DNA of 64,000 nucleotides, taken from the NCBI GenBank assembly GCA_022703505.1, contig JAKLDN010000005.1, positions 124,001-188,000 on the forward strand. The letters are read 5' to 3'. This document shows positions 43,684 to 52,362 of the stretch, in pieces. Source of the DNA: Spirochaetota bacterium (GTDB lineage: Bacteria; Spirochaetota; Spirochaetia; Treponematales; UBA12059). The position numbers and the translations under genes were made by a program. The first letter of the stretch is position 1; each line of letters starts with the position of its first letter. Below the pieces are notes generated by a model. It was not told where the DNA came from. It ran no database searches and was given only the letters and a program-made list of their open reading frames with translations.

Positions 43684-45222
43684 ATGGACGCTAGCGAACC
43701 GAAGGTCCCCCTGGTGGAGATGAGGGGCATCCGAAAATCCTTCCCCGGGGTCACGGCCTGCGACGGCGTGGACCTCCGCCTGGGCCGGGGCGAAGTCCTG
43801 GCCCTGCTGGGGGAGAATGGGGCGGGCAAGAGCACCCTCATGAACGTGCTGGCGGGCCTGTACCGCCCCGACGAGGGGGAGATCCGGATCGGCGGCAAGC
43901 CGGTCGAGATCCGTTCCCCCCGGGACTCGGCCGCCCACGGGGTGGGCATGGTCCACCAGAACTTCATGCTGGTGGACACCATGACCGTGGCCGAGAACGT
44001 CGTCCTGGGCATGGCCGGGCTTCCCCTGGTGCCCGACATGGCCGAGGTGAAGCGTTCCGTCCTGGAACTGGCGGAAAAGTACGGCCTCCGGGTGGACCCG
44101 GATGCCTACGTCTGGCAGCTTTCCGTGGGAGAGCAGCAGCGCGTGGAGATCCTGAAACAGCTCTACCGCAAGGCGGAGATCCTGGTCCTGGACGAGCCCA
44201 CCGCGGTCCTCACACCGCAGGAGTCCGAGGAGCTCAACGTCGTGGTCCAACGCATGAAGGCGGAGGGCAAGAGCGCGGTCTTCATCACCCACAAGATGGA
44301 GGAGGTGATGACCTTTTCCGACCGGGTCATGGTGCTCCGGAAAGGAAAGGTTGTAGTGGAGAAGGTCACCTCCGAGACCAGCCCCCGGGACCTGGCCAAG
44401 CTCATGGTCGGAAGGGAGGTCCTGTTCCGGGTGGAGAAGAAGTCCTTCGAGCCGGGGGCGGTCATCCTGGAGCTCAAGGATGTCCGCGCCCTGGACGACC
44501 GGGGGCTTCCGGCCCTGCGGGACCTGTCCCTCAAGGTCCGGGCCGGCGAGATCCTCGGCATCGCCGGGGTGGCCGGGAACGGCCAGCGGGAGCTCTCCGA
44601 GGTCATCACGGGCCTGCGGCCGGTGAGCTCCGGGGGGATCTCCATCAACTGCGTGGAGACGACGAACAAGACCCCCCTCGAGATCATCCGGAGCGGGGTC
44701 AGTCACATTCCCCAGGACCGGATCGCCGTCGGCGCCGTGGGAGACATGAGCGTGGCCAGCAACCTGGCCATGAAGGGCTACCGGGACGCGCCCATTTCCC
44801 GGGGGGTCCTGCTGTTGCCGCGTCGCATCCTGGACCTGGCCCGGCGCATGATCGAGAGCTTCCGCATCGCCACCCCCTCCCCGGAGACCCGGGTGAAGTT
44901 CCTGTCCGGGGGCAACATCCAGAAGACCATCTTGGCCCGGGAGATCGAGTCCTGCCGCAGCCTCCTGGTGGCCGTCTACCCCTCCCGGGGGCTCGACATC
45001 GGCGCCACCGAGGCGGTCCGCAAGGAGCTGGTGGCCCAGCGGGACGCGGGCATGGCGGTCCTCCTGGTATCCGAGGACATCGAGGAGCTCCTATCCGTGG
45101 CCGACACGGTTCTCGTCCTCTACGAGGGCCGGGCCATGGGGACCTTCCCCTCCGCGGAGGCGGATCCCGAGGAGCTCGGGCTCCTCATGGCCGGAGTCGA
45201 GCGCAAGGAGACCGTGTCATGA
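43684..45222 (+). CDS. Nucleoside-type ABC transporter ATPase (two ATPase domains)
   Basis: 512 residues from ATG 43684, with AAGGTGA upstream. First ATPase: Walker A LLGENGAGKSTLM, signature LSVGEQQRVEILKQL, Walker B ILVLDEPTAVLTP. Second ATPase: degenerate Walker A GVAGNGQREL, signature LSGGNIQKTILARE, and Walker B-like VAVYPSRGLD. This asymmetric fused pair is standard for the RbsA/NupO/YufO class that works with BMP receptors. A long leader frame upstream of 43684 is rejected as it crosses the terminator. Confidence 0.95.
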   Translation: MDASEPKVPLVEMRGIRKSFPGVTACDGVDLRLGRGEVLALLGENGAGKSTLMNVLAGLYRPDEGEIRIGGKPVEIRSPRDSAAHGVGMVHQNFMLVDTMTVAENVVLGMAGLPLVPDMAEVKRSVLELAEKYGLRVDPDAYVWQLSVGEQQRVEILKQLYRKAEILVLDEPTAVLTPQESEELNVVVQRMKAEGKSAVFITHKMEEVMTFSDRVMVLRKGKVVVEKVTSETSPRDLAKLMVGREVLFRVEKKSFEPGAVILELKDVRALDDRGLPALRDLSLKVRAGEILGIAGVAGNGQRELSEVITGLRPVSSGGISINCVETTNKTPLEIIRSGVSHIPQDRIAVGAVGDMSVASNLAMKGYRDAPISRGVLLLPRRILDLARRMIESFRIATPSPETRVKFLSGGNIQKTILAREIESCRSLLVAVYPSRGLDIGATEAVRKELVAQRDAGMAVLLVSEDIEELLSVADTVLVLYEGRAMGTFPSAEADPEELGLLMAGVERKETVS

Positions 45223-46313
45223 GCATCCTCTTCGAGAAGCGCAAGAACATCTCCCGGACCGCCCAGGTCCTGGTTCCCGCGGCCTCCTTCGTCGTGTCCC
45301 TGATCCTAACGGGGATCCTGCTCCTGGCCTTCGGGGCGGACCCCTTCGCCACGTACCGGGCCATGTTCCGGGGGGCCTTCGGGAGCGGACGGGCCTTCAC
45401 GGAGACCCTGGTCAAGGCGATTCCCCTGATGCTCACCGGCCTGGGCGTGGCCCTGGCCTTCCGGCTCCGGTTCTGGAACATCGGAGCCGAGGGCCAGCTG
45501 ACCCTGGCCGGGGTCGCGGCGACGGGGGTGGCCATCTTCTGGGGCCGGTGGATGCCCTCCTTCCTGCTCCTGCCGACGGTCATCCTGGTCGGCTGCCTGG
45601 CCGGCGCCGCCTGGGCGGGCATACCCGCCCTGCTCCGGACCCGGCTGAAGGTGGACGAGACCCTGGTCACCCTGATGCTCAACTACGTGGCCATCCTCTT
45701 CTCGGAGTACCTCTACTACGGCCCCTGGCGGGACCCCAAAGGCTACGGGTTCCCGGGCACGGAGCCCTTCCCCGAGGCCGCCTGGATGCCCCGCATCGCG
45801 GGCCGCGCCCACCTGGGCCTCGTCTTCGCCCTGTTCCTGGCCTTGGCGCTCTGGTTCGTGCTGAACCGTACCCGCTGGGGCTTCGAGCTCAAGATCCTCG
45901 GGGCCAGCCCCCAGGCTGCGCGCTACCAGGGCATCTCGGTGGAGCGCAACATCGTCCTGGCCATCCTGGTGTCCGGGGCCCTCTGCGGCCTTGCGGGGGT
46001 GGGCGAGGTGACGGGCATCTCCCGGCGCCTCCAGCAGGGCCTTTCCCTGGGCTACGGGTACACGGCCATCATCGTGGCCTGGATGGGCCAGTTGAACCCC
46101 CTGGCGGTGCCCTTCGTGGCCGTCCTGATGGCGGCCCTCCTGGTCGGGGGGGACCAGGTGCAGATGATGATGGGCCTCCCGGCCTCCATGGGCATCCTGA
46201 TGCAGGGGATGATCCTCTTCCCCCTCCTGGCGGGATCCCTCTTCACGGAGTACAGGATCAAGCGGACGGCGCGGCACCCGGCGGCGGGCGCCGCGGCCGA
46301 GGGAGCGGAATGA
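45219..46313 (+). CDS. ABC transporter permease 1 (nucleoside type)
   Basis: 364 residues, start in an ATGA overlap with the ATPase stop. About eight to ten membrane helices. Family stretches: PLMLTGLGVALAFRLRFWNIG and AEGQLTLAGVAATG near residue 70-95, LVTLMLNYVAILFSEYL near 145, GFELKILGASPQAARYQGIS near 220. Pairs with the second permease at 46310 in BMP-dependent importers (YufP-like). Confidence 0.93.
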   Translation: MSILFEKRKNISRTAQVLVPAASFVVSLILTGILLLAFGADPFATYRAMFRGAFGSGRAFTETLVKAIPLMLTGLGVALAFRLRFWNIGAEGQLTLAGVAATGVAIFWGRWMPSFLLLPTVILVGCLAGAAWAGIPALLRTRLKVDETLVTLMLNYVAILFSEYLYYGPWRDPKGYGFPGTEPFPEAAWMPRIAGRAHLGLVFALFLALALWFVLNRTRWGFELKILGASPQAARYQGISVERNIVLAILVSGALCGLAGVGEVTGISRRLQQGLSLGYGYTAIIVAWMGQLNPLAVPFVAVLMAALLVGGDQVQMMMGLPASMGILMQGMILFPLLAGSLFTEYRIKRTARHPAAGAAAEGAE

Positions 46314-47263
46314 TGGACCTGATCACCTCGATATTGACGATCACCCTGAGGGCGGGCACGAGCCTCGTGTACGCCACCATAGGGGAAACCTACACGGAAC
46401 GGGCGGGCATCCTGAACCTGGGGCTCGAGGGCATCATGCTCATGGGGGCGGTTTCCAGCTTCGCCGTGGTCTACTACTCCGGGAGCCTGGCCCTGGCCCT
46501 CCTGACCGCCGTGGCCGTGGGAGGCCTGCTCTCCCTGATCCACGCCTTCCTGACGGTCACCATGCGGGCCAACCAGGTGGTGAGCGGCCTGGCGATCACC
46601 CTCTTCGGAACCGGATTCGCCAGCTTCCTGGGCCAGCGCCTGGGGCCGGCCTCCAACGGCCGCTACCTGGTGGGACTCACGGGACCGAGGTTCGCCCCGG
46701 TCGACCCGGGCGCCCTGGGGCGGATCCCCGTGCTCGGGGCCTTCCTGAACCAGGATCTCCTGACCTACGGGATCTACCTGCTGATCCCCCTGGCCTGGTT
46801 CTATCTCTACCGGACCCGTAACGGCCTGTGGCTGCGGGCGGTGGGCGAAAATCCCCGCACCGCGGACGCCATGGGGGTCCCGGTGTTCCGGGCCAAGTAC
46901 ATCTACACGGTCCTGGGCGGCATGCTGACGGCCCTGGGCGGCGCCCACCTCTCCCTGGCCTACACCCCCGGCTGGTCCGAGAACATAACCGGCGGCCGGG
47001 GATGGATCGTCATCGCCCTGGTGATCTTCTCCATGTGGAACCCCGCCCGGGCCATAACCGGAGCCCTGATCTTCGGGGGGATCAACGCGGTCCAGTTCAG
47101 GCTCCAGGCCTCGGGGACGAACATCCCCGCGGGATTCCTGAACATGCTGCCCTACATCGCAACCATCGTCGTGCTGGTGGCGATCACCTGGTGGGAGACC
47201 CTGAGCAAGCGGATCGGCGCCCCGGCGTCCCTGGGCACCTCGTACATGCGGGAAGACAAATAG
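46310..47263 (+). CDS. ABC transporter permease 2 (nucleoside type)
   Basis: 317 residues from ATG 46310 (ATGATG), overlapping the previous stop by 4 bases; ATG 46313 is equivalent. Family stretches: AGTSLVYATIGETYTERAGI, LNLGLEGIMLMGAVSSF, ANQVVSGLAITLFGTGFAS, GLWLRAVGENPRTADAMGV. About eight membrane helices (YufQ-like). Last gene of the BMP operon. Confidence 0.93.
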   Translation: MMDLITSILTITLRAGTSLVYATIGETYTERAGILNLGLEGIMLMGAVSSFAVVYYSGSLALALLTAVAVGGLLSLIHAFLTVTMRANQVVSGLAITLFGTGFASFLGQRLGPASNGRYLVGLTGPRFAPVDPGALGRIPVLGAFLNQDLLTYGIYLLIPLAWFYLYRTRNGLWLRAVGENPRTADAMGVPVFRAKYIYTVLGGMLTALGGAHLSLAYTPGWSENITGGRGWIVIALVIFSMWNPARAITGALIFGGINAVQFRLQASGTNIPAGFLNMLPYIATIVVLVAITWWETLSKRIGAPASLGTSYMREDK

Positions 47264-47270
47264 CAGCGTT

Positions 47271-47354
47271 GCTGTCCAAAAAGCGGTTGGCTTTTTGGAC
47301 AGCTGGTTCTAGTACTGCAGGTGTGCCCATTGGTAACCGACCGATGGGCACACC
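47271..47354 (+). terminator. Two perfect hairpins after the BMP operon
   Basis: GCTGTCCAAAAAGC-GGTTG-GCTTTTTGGACAGC (47271-47303; 14-bp stem) is followed by GGTGTGCCCAT-13 bases-ATGGGCACACC (47320-47354; 11-bp stem). Neither has a following U-tract. Both stems are perfect, and the first is A/T-containing, unlike the usual GC hairpins of this genome. Confidence 0.65.
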
Positions 47355-47391
47355 GGGCTTCGTCGAAGTATAGTCACGGATCACGGGGACC

Positions 47392-47420
47392 TTTGATTTT
47401 TCCCGCTCAGAGGCTATACT
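47392..47420 (+). promoter_or_regulatory. Promoter of the helicase-like gene
   Basis: TTTGAT (47392-47397), 17 bases, TATACT (47415-47420). The predicted start near 47427 leaves about 44 bases to GTG 47471. Confidence 0.65.
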
Positions 47421-47470
47421 AACGGCAACGGCAGTCCAATCCCCGAGGGGTTCCGCCGAGAGAACGACGA

Positions 47471-49489
47471 GTGAGCGTCGCCTCTCCGGTACCCCGTCCC
47501 GGCGCCCCGAGCGCCTCCGCGGTCCGCCGGACCGCGCCGCCCCAGCCTCAGGCCGGCGGCAATTCGTATCGCGAAGCGAGTAACCGTATGAACCTTATTG
47601 ATTTGGGCCTCCAGGAAGGCCTGCTTCACGCGTTGGAAGCGCGGGAACCGGATGCGGCGTATCCGTTCCTCGAAAAGATCGTTCAGGCCGTGAACCGACG
47701 GAGAGAGAACGTCTCCGCCCAGGTCCGGATCGGCACCGGCCGGGAGCTTTTGTACCTGGCGCCCCTGCTCCAGTGGCTCCTCGAGGAGGACCCCGAGGGC
47801 CGGGGCCTGGTGGTCGTGCCCTCGGATCAGGACGTGGCCGCGGCAGCCGACGGCGCGGCCGCCCTGACGAAGGAGCTGGGGATCACCGCGCACATCCTGG
47901 GCCGGGATCCGGATACCGAGGATTCCACGGCCCGCCTGGCCGTCGGTTCCGTGGAGGCCCTGTCCTCCCGCCAGGAGGCGGGCAGCCTGGACCTGGGAGG
48001 CTTCGGCTTCGTGGTCGTGGACGGGCTATCCCGATTCATCGAGCCCCCCTTCAGCGGAGCCCTTCGCAGGATCGGCGCCCGGCTCCGCCCTCCCCGGGAG
48101 CGGCGGACCATCCTCTTCTCCGAGCGCCTGGGCCTGAAGGAGCAGACCCTGGCCCTGGAGCTGGCGGACGCTCCCGAGGAGCTATACCTGGAGGAGGAGG
48201 CGGAGAAGACCAAGCACCTCCCCCAGACGACCTGGTACGTAGCGGCGGAGAACAAAGTCCGCCTCCTCCTAGGGGTCCTGGGTTCCGAGCCCAAGGGTCC
48301 CGTCGCCGTCCTGTGCAACCTGCCGGAGACCGCCCAGGACCTGGTCCGCAGACTCGGCGCGAACGGAAAGCGGGGGGAAGCCGTCCTCGAGAATCCCGCC
48401 CCGTCCCGGAAGGAGGCCATCCTAGCCCGAGCCCGGTCCGGGGAGTTGGAGGCGGTGGTCCTCACGGATGAAAGCCTCCGGGGCCTCCCCCGGGGCGCCT
48501 TCCGCCAGGTGATCAACTACGACATCCCCCTGGAGGGGGAACCTTACCTGGAACGGATCCGGCTGTTGGACGCCTCCGCTCCGGGGGCTCGGATCCTGAA
48601 CTTCGCCTGCGACCGCTACGTCTACGGCATCCCCGCGGTGGAGCAGTTCATGGGCATCTCCCTGGGGGCCGTCCAGGCCGACGATTCCCTTCTGGCTCCG
48701 GCGGACCGGAGCTCGGCCGCGGCCCCGGGCCGCGGCAATCGTCCCCGGGACGACCGGAACGGCTGGAGGTCGGACCGCCCCCAGGAACGGGGCCGGGAGG
48801 ACCGGCCTTTCCGGGACGGCAGCCCGGACCGCGGACAGGTCCGCCGGGAAGCGGGACCCCGCCCCCGGAACGAAGGGGGCTTCCGCCGGGACGGCCGCGG
48901 CCGCGACCGGGAGGGCGACCTGCGCAACCAGGAGTCCATCCGGGCGGGGATCGCGGAGCTCACGGGGGTGAACCTTGGCGGATCGAGCGCCCGGTCCCGA
49001 GGTCCGGATGCTCCGCCCCCCCGGGACCGGGAATCCCAGGACCGCGGCCCCCGTCCCGAGGGGCCGGGCCGCGGGAACCGGAGGAACAAGCGCGGACGGC
49101 GCGGTCCCGCGGGCGGAGGCGCTCCCCGCGGCGCCGGACCCGTGACCCAGCCCTCCTTCGCGGACCCCTACTCCCTGCCCATGGAGGAGAGGATGCGGCT
49201 GTACAAGGAGAAGTACGGCAAGCACCTGGCCGAGAATCCGGAGCCGAAAGCCCAGGGCCGCAAGAAAGGCCGCAGGCGGCGGGGCAGGCATCCCGGAGCC
49301 GAGGGACCGGGCGGCGGGCCCCAGAACGGGGCTCCGTCGCGCACGGAATCCGGAGGAACCCCCTCCGATTCGACCGGCCCGTCCTCCGCGGGCGCCCCCG
49401 ACTCCTCCTCCCAGCCGGGCGGCGCGGATCGAAGCGGTCTGTTCGGCCGCATCTTCAACGGCTCCCGTAAGGAAGAAGACCGGGACTGA
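47471..49489 (+). CDS. Degenerate DEAD-box helicase-like protein with RGG/DR-rich tail
   Basis: 672 residues from GTG 47471; ATG 47588 (MNLIDLGLQEGLLHAL) is an alternative where homology appears to begin. The order of two RecA-like domains of a DEAD-box RNA helicase is recognisable, but motifs are altered. Motif I is RIGTGREL instead of AQTGTGKT, motif II is VVDGLSRF where VLDEADRM is expected, motif III reads FSE, and motif VI lacks HRxGR (YLERIRLLD). Domain 2 keeps VAVLCNLPETAQDLVRRL and RQVINYDIPLEGEPYLERI. Residues about 410-670 are disordered, rich in Arg, Gly, Asp and Pro, typical of RNA-binding tails. It is unlikely to hydrolyse ATP; an RNA-binding scaffold is inferred. Confidence 0.75.
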   Translation: MSVASPVPRPGAPSASAVRRTAPPQPQAGGNSYREASNRMNLIDLGLQEGLLHALEAREPDAAYPFLEKIVQAVNRRRENVSAQVRIGTGRELLYLAPLLQWLLEEDPEGRGLVVVPSDQDVAAAADGAAALTKELGITAHILGRDPDTEDSTARLAVGSVEALSSRQEAGSLDLGGFGFVVVDGLSRFIEPPFSGALRRIGARLRPPRERRTILFSERLGLKEQTLALELADAPEELYLEEEAEKTKHLPQTTWYVAAENKVRLLLGVLGSEPKGPVAVLCNLPETAQDLVRRLGANGKRGEAVLENPAPSRKEAILARARSGELEAVVLTDESLRGLPRGAFRQVINYDIPLEGEPYLERIRLLDASAPGARILNFACDRYVYGIPAVEQFMGISLGAVQADDSLLAPADRSSAAAPGRGNRPRDDRNGWRSDRPQERGREDRPFRDGSPDRGQVRREAGPRPRNEGGFRRDGRGRDREGDLRNQESIRAGIAELTGVNLGGSSARSRGPDAPPPRDRESQDRGPRPEGPGRGNRRNKRGRRGPAGGGAPRGAGPVTQPSFADPYSLPMEERMRLYKEKYGKHLAENPEPKAQGRKKGRRRRGRHPGAEGPGGGPQNGAPSRTESGGTPSDSTGPSSAGAPDSSSQPGGADRSGLFGRIFNGSRKEEDRD

Positions 49490-49519
49490 TCCTTACCGAA
49501 AGGCTTGGAACCATCGGTC

Positions 49520-49627
49520 GGACAGGATGTACAGGATTAAAACCGGATAGACAGGATGGGAATGGGGAATTGACCACCTCCTCATGTATCCTGTCCATCG
49601 TTTCTTCATCCTGTTCATCCTGTCAAA
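49520..49627. repeat. ACAGGAT-type intergenic element with inverted arms
   Basis: Left arm 49520-49558 (GACAGGATGTACAGGATT, CCGGATAGACAGGATGG) and inverted right arm 49588-49627 (ATCCTGTCCATCG, ATCCTGTTCATCCTGTCA). The unit is 9-10 bases. The arms are about 30 bases apart. It sits between the helicase-like gene and glgP, upstream of the glgP promoter; nothing else is seen in this 275-base gap. Confidence 0.8.
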
Positions 49628-49670
49628 TATGCCGGAAGTCTGCTGTAGTTGTACTAACCGGCACTGTTTC

Positions 49671-49700
49671 TTGACACCCCGGACTCCACTCGACTAGGCT
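49671..49700 (+). promoter_or_regulatory. Promoter of glgP
   Basis: Consensus TTGACA (49671-49676), 18 bases, TAGGCT (49695-49700). The leader is about 58 bases. Confidence 0.55.
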
Positions 49701-49764
49701 TAACCCAGCCGCGGGGGCTTTCCGCCCGACGGATACCCCCCTCCCCCGCCGCTAGGAGTCCCCC

Positions 49765-52302
49765 ATGAGGATCATCACCCACACGGTCAAGCCGAAGATC
49801 CCCGAGCCCCTCCTGCCCCTGGAGGAATTGGCCCATAATCTCTGGCTGTCCTGGAATTTCGACGCGGTCATGCTCTTCATCCGGCTGGACTACGACATCT
49901 GGCTCCAGAGCCGTCAGAACCCGGCCAAAATGCTGGGGATGGTCTCCCAGGAGCGGTACGAGCAGGTGGCCCAGGACGATTCCTATCTGGCGGCCCTGGG
50001 GGACGTGTACCAGCGCTTCACCCGATACCGGGACGGGGAGACCTGGTACAAGGGGAGCCACGAGGACCGGGTGGCCTACTTCTCCATGGAGTACGGCCTG
50101 GACATCTCCCTGCCCACCTACTCCGGGGGCCTGGGGATCCTCTCGGGGGACCACATCAAGACCAGCTCCGACCTGGGCCTGCCCCTGGTGGGGGTGGGCC
50201 TCCTGTACCGGCAGGGCTACTTCAAGCAGTACCTCAACCCCGACGGCTACCAGCAGGAGGAGTACCCCGAGAACGACTGGTACAACATGCCGGTCAACCG
50301 CTGCAAGAAGCCCGACGGCTCCCCGGTCATGATCTCCGTGGACAACGCCGGCCGGGTCGTGACCGCCCAGGTCTGGGAGGTAAAGGTGGGCCGGGCCTCC
50401 CTCTACCTCCTGGACACGAACATCGACGAGAACTCCCCGGAAGACCGGCTCATCACCGCCACCCTCTACGGCGGGGACAAGGAGATGCGGATCCGCCAGG
50501 AGATCCTCCTGGGGATCGGCGGGATCCGGGCACTGAGAGCCCTGGGGATCAATCCCGCGGTCACCCACATGAACGAGGGGCACTCCGCCTTCCTGGCCCT
50601 GGAGCGCCTGCGGGAGGTCATGCAGGCCAAGGGCTTCGCCTGGAAAGAGGCCCTCCAGACCCTCTGGCCCACGAACATCTTCACCACCCATACCCCCGTT
50701 CCCGCGGGAAACGAGAGATTCGGCATCGACCTCATGGAGAAGTACTTCCGGGGGCTCTGCCACGAGCTCAAGATGGACTGGAAGGAATTCCTGTCCCTGG
50801 GCCGAGAACGTCCGGAGGACGACTCCGAGCCCTTCTGCATGACCGTCTTCGCCCTCAAGGTCAGCGCCTACGCCAACGGGGTGGCGGCGCTGCACGGCAA
50901 GGTCTCCCGGCAGATGTGGCGGGGGATCTGGAACGGACTGTCCGTGGAGGAGGTCCCCATCGGGCACGTCACGAACGGCGTGCACCCCCGGACCTGGATC
51001 TCCAACAACATGCTGGAGCTCCTGGACCGGTACTTCGGGCCCCGGTTCTACGACGAACCCACGGACCTGGACATCTTCGACCGGATCGACCGGGTCTCCG
51101 ACGAGGAGCTCTGGCGGACCCACGAGCGCCGCCGGGAACGCCTGGTGGTCTTCGCCCGGGACCGGATCCGGAAGCAGATGCAGCGCTCCGGGGTTTCCGA
51201 GAGCCGCCTCTTCCACGCCGAGGACGCCCTCTCGCCCTCCATCCTGACCATCAGCTTCGCCCGCAGGTTCGCGACCTACAAGCGGGGCAACCTTCTCCTA
51301 CGGGACCCGGAGCGCCTGATCCGCCTGCTCCAGGACAAGGACCGGCCCATCCAGCTGATCTTCGCCGGAAAGGCCCACCCCCACGACCTGCCCGGCAAGG
51401 AGCTGATCAAGGAGCTGGTCCACTTCTCCCGCCGGGAGGACGTGCAGAGCCGCATGGTCTTCCTGGAGGATTACGACATGACCATGGCCCGGTACATGAC
51501 CTCCGGCTCGGACCTCTGGCTCAACACCCCCAAGCGCCCCCTGGAAGCCTCGGGCACCAGCGGCATGAAGGCCGGGATGAACGGGGTCCTCAACTGCTCC
51601 GTCCTGGACGGGTGGTGGGACGAGGGCTACGAGCCCGGGATCGGCTGGGCCATCGGCCGCGGGGAGGAGTACCAGGACGATGAGCTCCAGAACGAGGTGG
51701 AGAGCAAGGCCCTCTTCGACCTCCTGGAGAGGGAGATCGTCCCGATGTTCTACGCCCGGGGCCGGGACAACCTCCCCCGGGAGTGGATCCGCTCCATGAA
51801 GGCCTCCATGCGGCAGGTGGGCAAGAAATTCTCCTGCCACCGGATGCTGATGGAGTACGCGGACAAGTACTACTTCCCCGCCCTGGACAACTACCGCGCC
51901 ATGGCGGAGAAGGACTTCGCCCCGGCCAAGGACGTCGCGGCCTACCTGGAGAAGGCCCGGCGGGAGTGGCCCCGGCTGGCGGTCCTGGACATCCAGACCG
52001 ACGCCCAGCCCATCATGGAGCGGGGGGACACGGTCAACGTGACCGCCCGGGTGGAGCTGGCGGGCTTGGCTCCCGGGGACGTGGCCGTGGAGCTCTACCA
52101 CGGCGGCATGTCCAGCCAGGGCGAGATCGTGAAGCCCCTGCGGGCCGAGATGGCCCCGGGTAAACAGGCGGGACAGGGCTGGAACTACCACGTGGCGGTG
52201 ACCTGCGCCGTCACCGGCCAGCACGGGTACTCGGTCCGGATCCTGCCCAAGCACCCGGCCCTGGTCCATCCCTTCCTGCCGGGACTGGTCCGGTGGGCCT
52301 GA
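49765..52302 (+). CDS. glgP: Alpha-glucan (glycogen/maltodextrin) phosphorylase, GT35
   Basis: 845 residues from ATG 49765, with AGGAG 6 bases upstream. The N-terminal DUF3417-like part (LLPLEELAHNLWLSWNFDAV) leads into the phosphorylase fold: YFSMEYGLDISLPTYSGGLG near residue 108, THMNEGHSAFLALERL near 270, HTPVPAGNERF near 310, and the PLP-binding site EASGTSGMKAGMNG near 594 with the Schiff-base Lys. This is the short bacterial alpha-glucan phosphorylase subfamily that releases glucose-1-phosphate. An additional beta domain of about 100 residues ends the protein. Catabolic use of stored or imported glucan is implied. Confidence 0.95.
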   Translation: MRIITHTVKPKIPEPLLPLEELAHNLWLSWNFDAVMLFIRLDYDIWLQSRQNPAKMLGMVSQERYEQVAQDDSYLAALGDVYQRFTRYRDGETWYKGSHEDRVAYFSMEYGLDISLPTYSGGLGILSGDHIKTSSDLGLPLVGVGLLYRQGYFKQYLNPDGYQQEEYPENDWYNMPVNRCKKPDGSPVMISVDNAGRVVTAQVWEVKVGRASLYLLDTNIDENSPEDRLITATLYGGDKEMRIRQEILLGIGGIRALRALGINPAVTHMNEGHSAFLALERLREVMQAKGFAWKEALQTLWPTNIFTTHTPVPAGNERFGIDLMEKYFRGLCHELKMDWKEFLSLGRERPEDDSEPFCMTVFALKVSAYANGVAALHGKVSRQMWRGIWNGLSVEEVPIGHVTNGVHPRTWISNNMLELLDRYFGPRFYDEPTDLDIFDRIDRVSDEELWRTHERRRERLVVFARDRIRKQMQRSGVSESRLFHAEDALSPSILTISFARRFATYKRGNLLLRDPERLIRLLQDKDRPIQLIFAGKAHPHDLPGKELIKELVHFSRREDVQSRMVFLEDYDMTMARYMTSGSDLWLNTPKRPLEASGTSGMKAGMNGVLNCSVLDGWWDEGYEPGIGWAIGRGEEYQDDELQNEVESKALFDLLEREIVPMFYARGRDNLPREWIRSMKASMRQVGKKFSCHRMLMEYADKYYFPALDNYRAMAEKDFAPAKDVAAYLEKARREWPRLAVLDIQTDAQPIMERGDTVNVTARVELAGLAPGDVAVELYHGGMSSQGEIVKPLRAEMAPGKQAGQGWNYHVAVTCAVTGQHGYSVRILPKHPALVHPFLPGLVRWA

Positions 52303-52313
52303 GAAGCGCGCCG

Positions 52314-52329
52314 GGCCGCCCGGGCGGCC
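52314..52329. other. 16-bp GC palindrome after glgP
   Basis: GGCCGCCCGGGCGGCC, perfect, lies between the glgP stop and the GTG of the next gene. It could be a processing or partial termination hairpin; no U-tract. Confidence 0.4.
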
Positions 52330-52362
52330 GCGCATCCGATACCTGAACGAGAGGAACGGCGA

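Noticed and set aside
47184-47384. 66-residue minus-strand frame over the two hairpins
   Set aside because: Lies antisense to the permease end and hairpins, no ribosome site, no similarity to a family.
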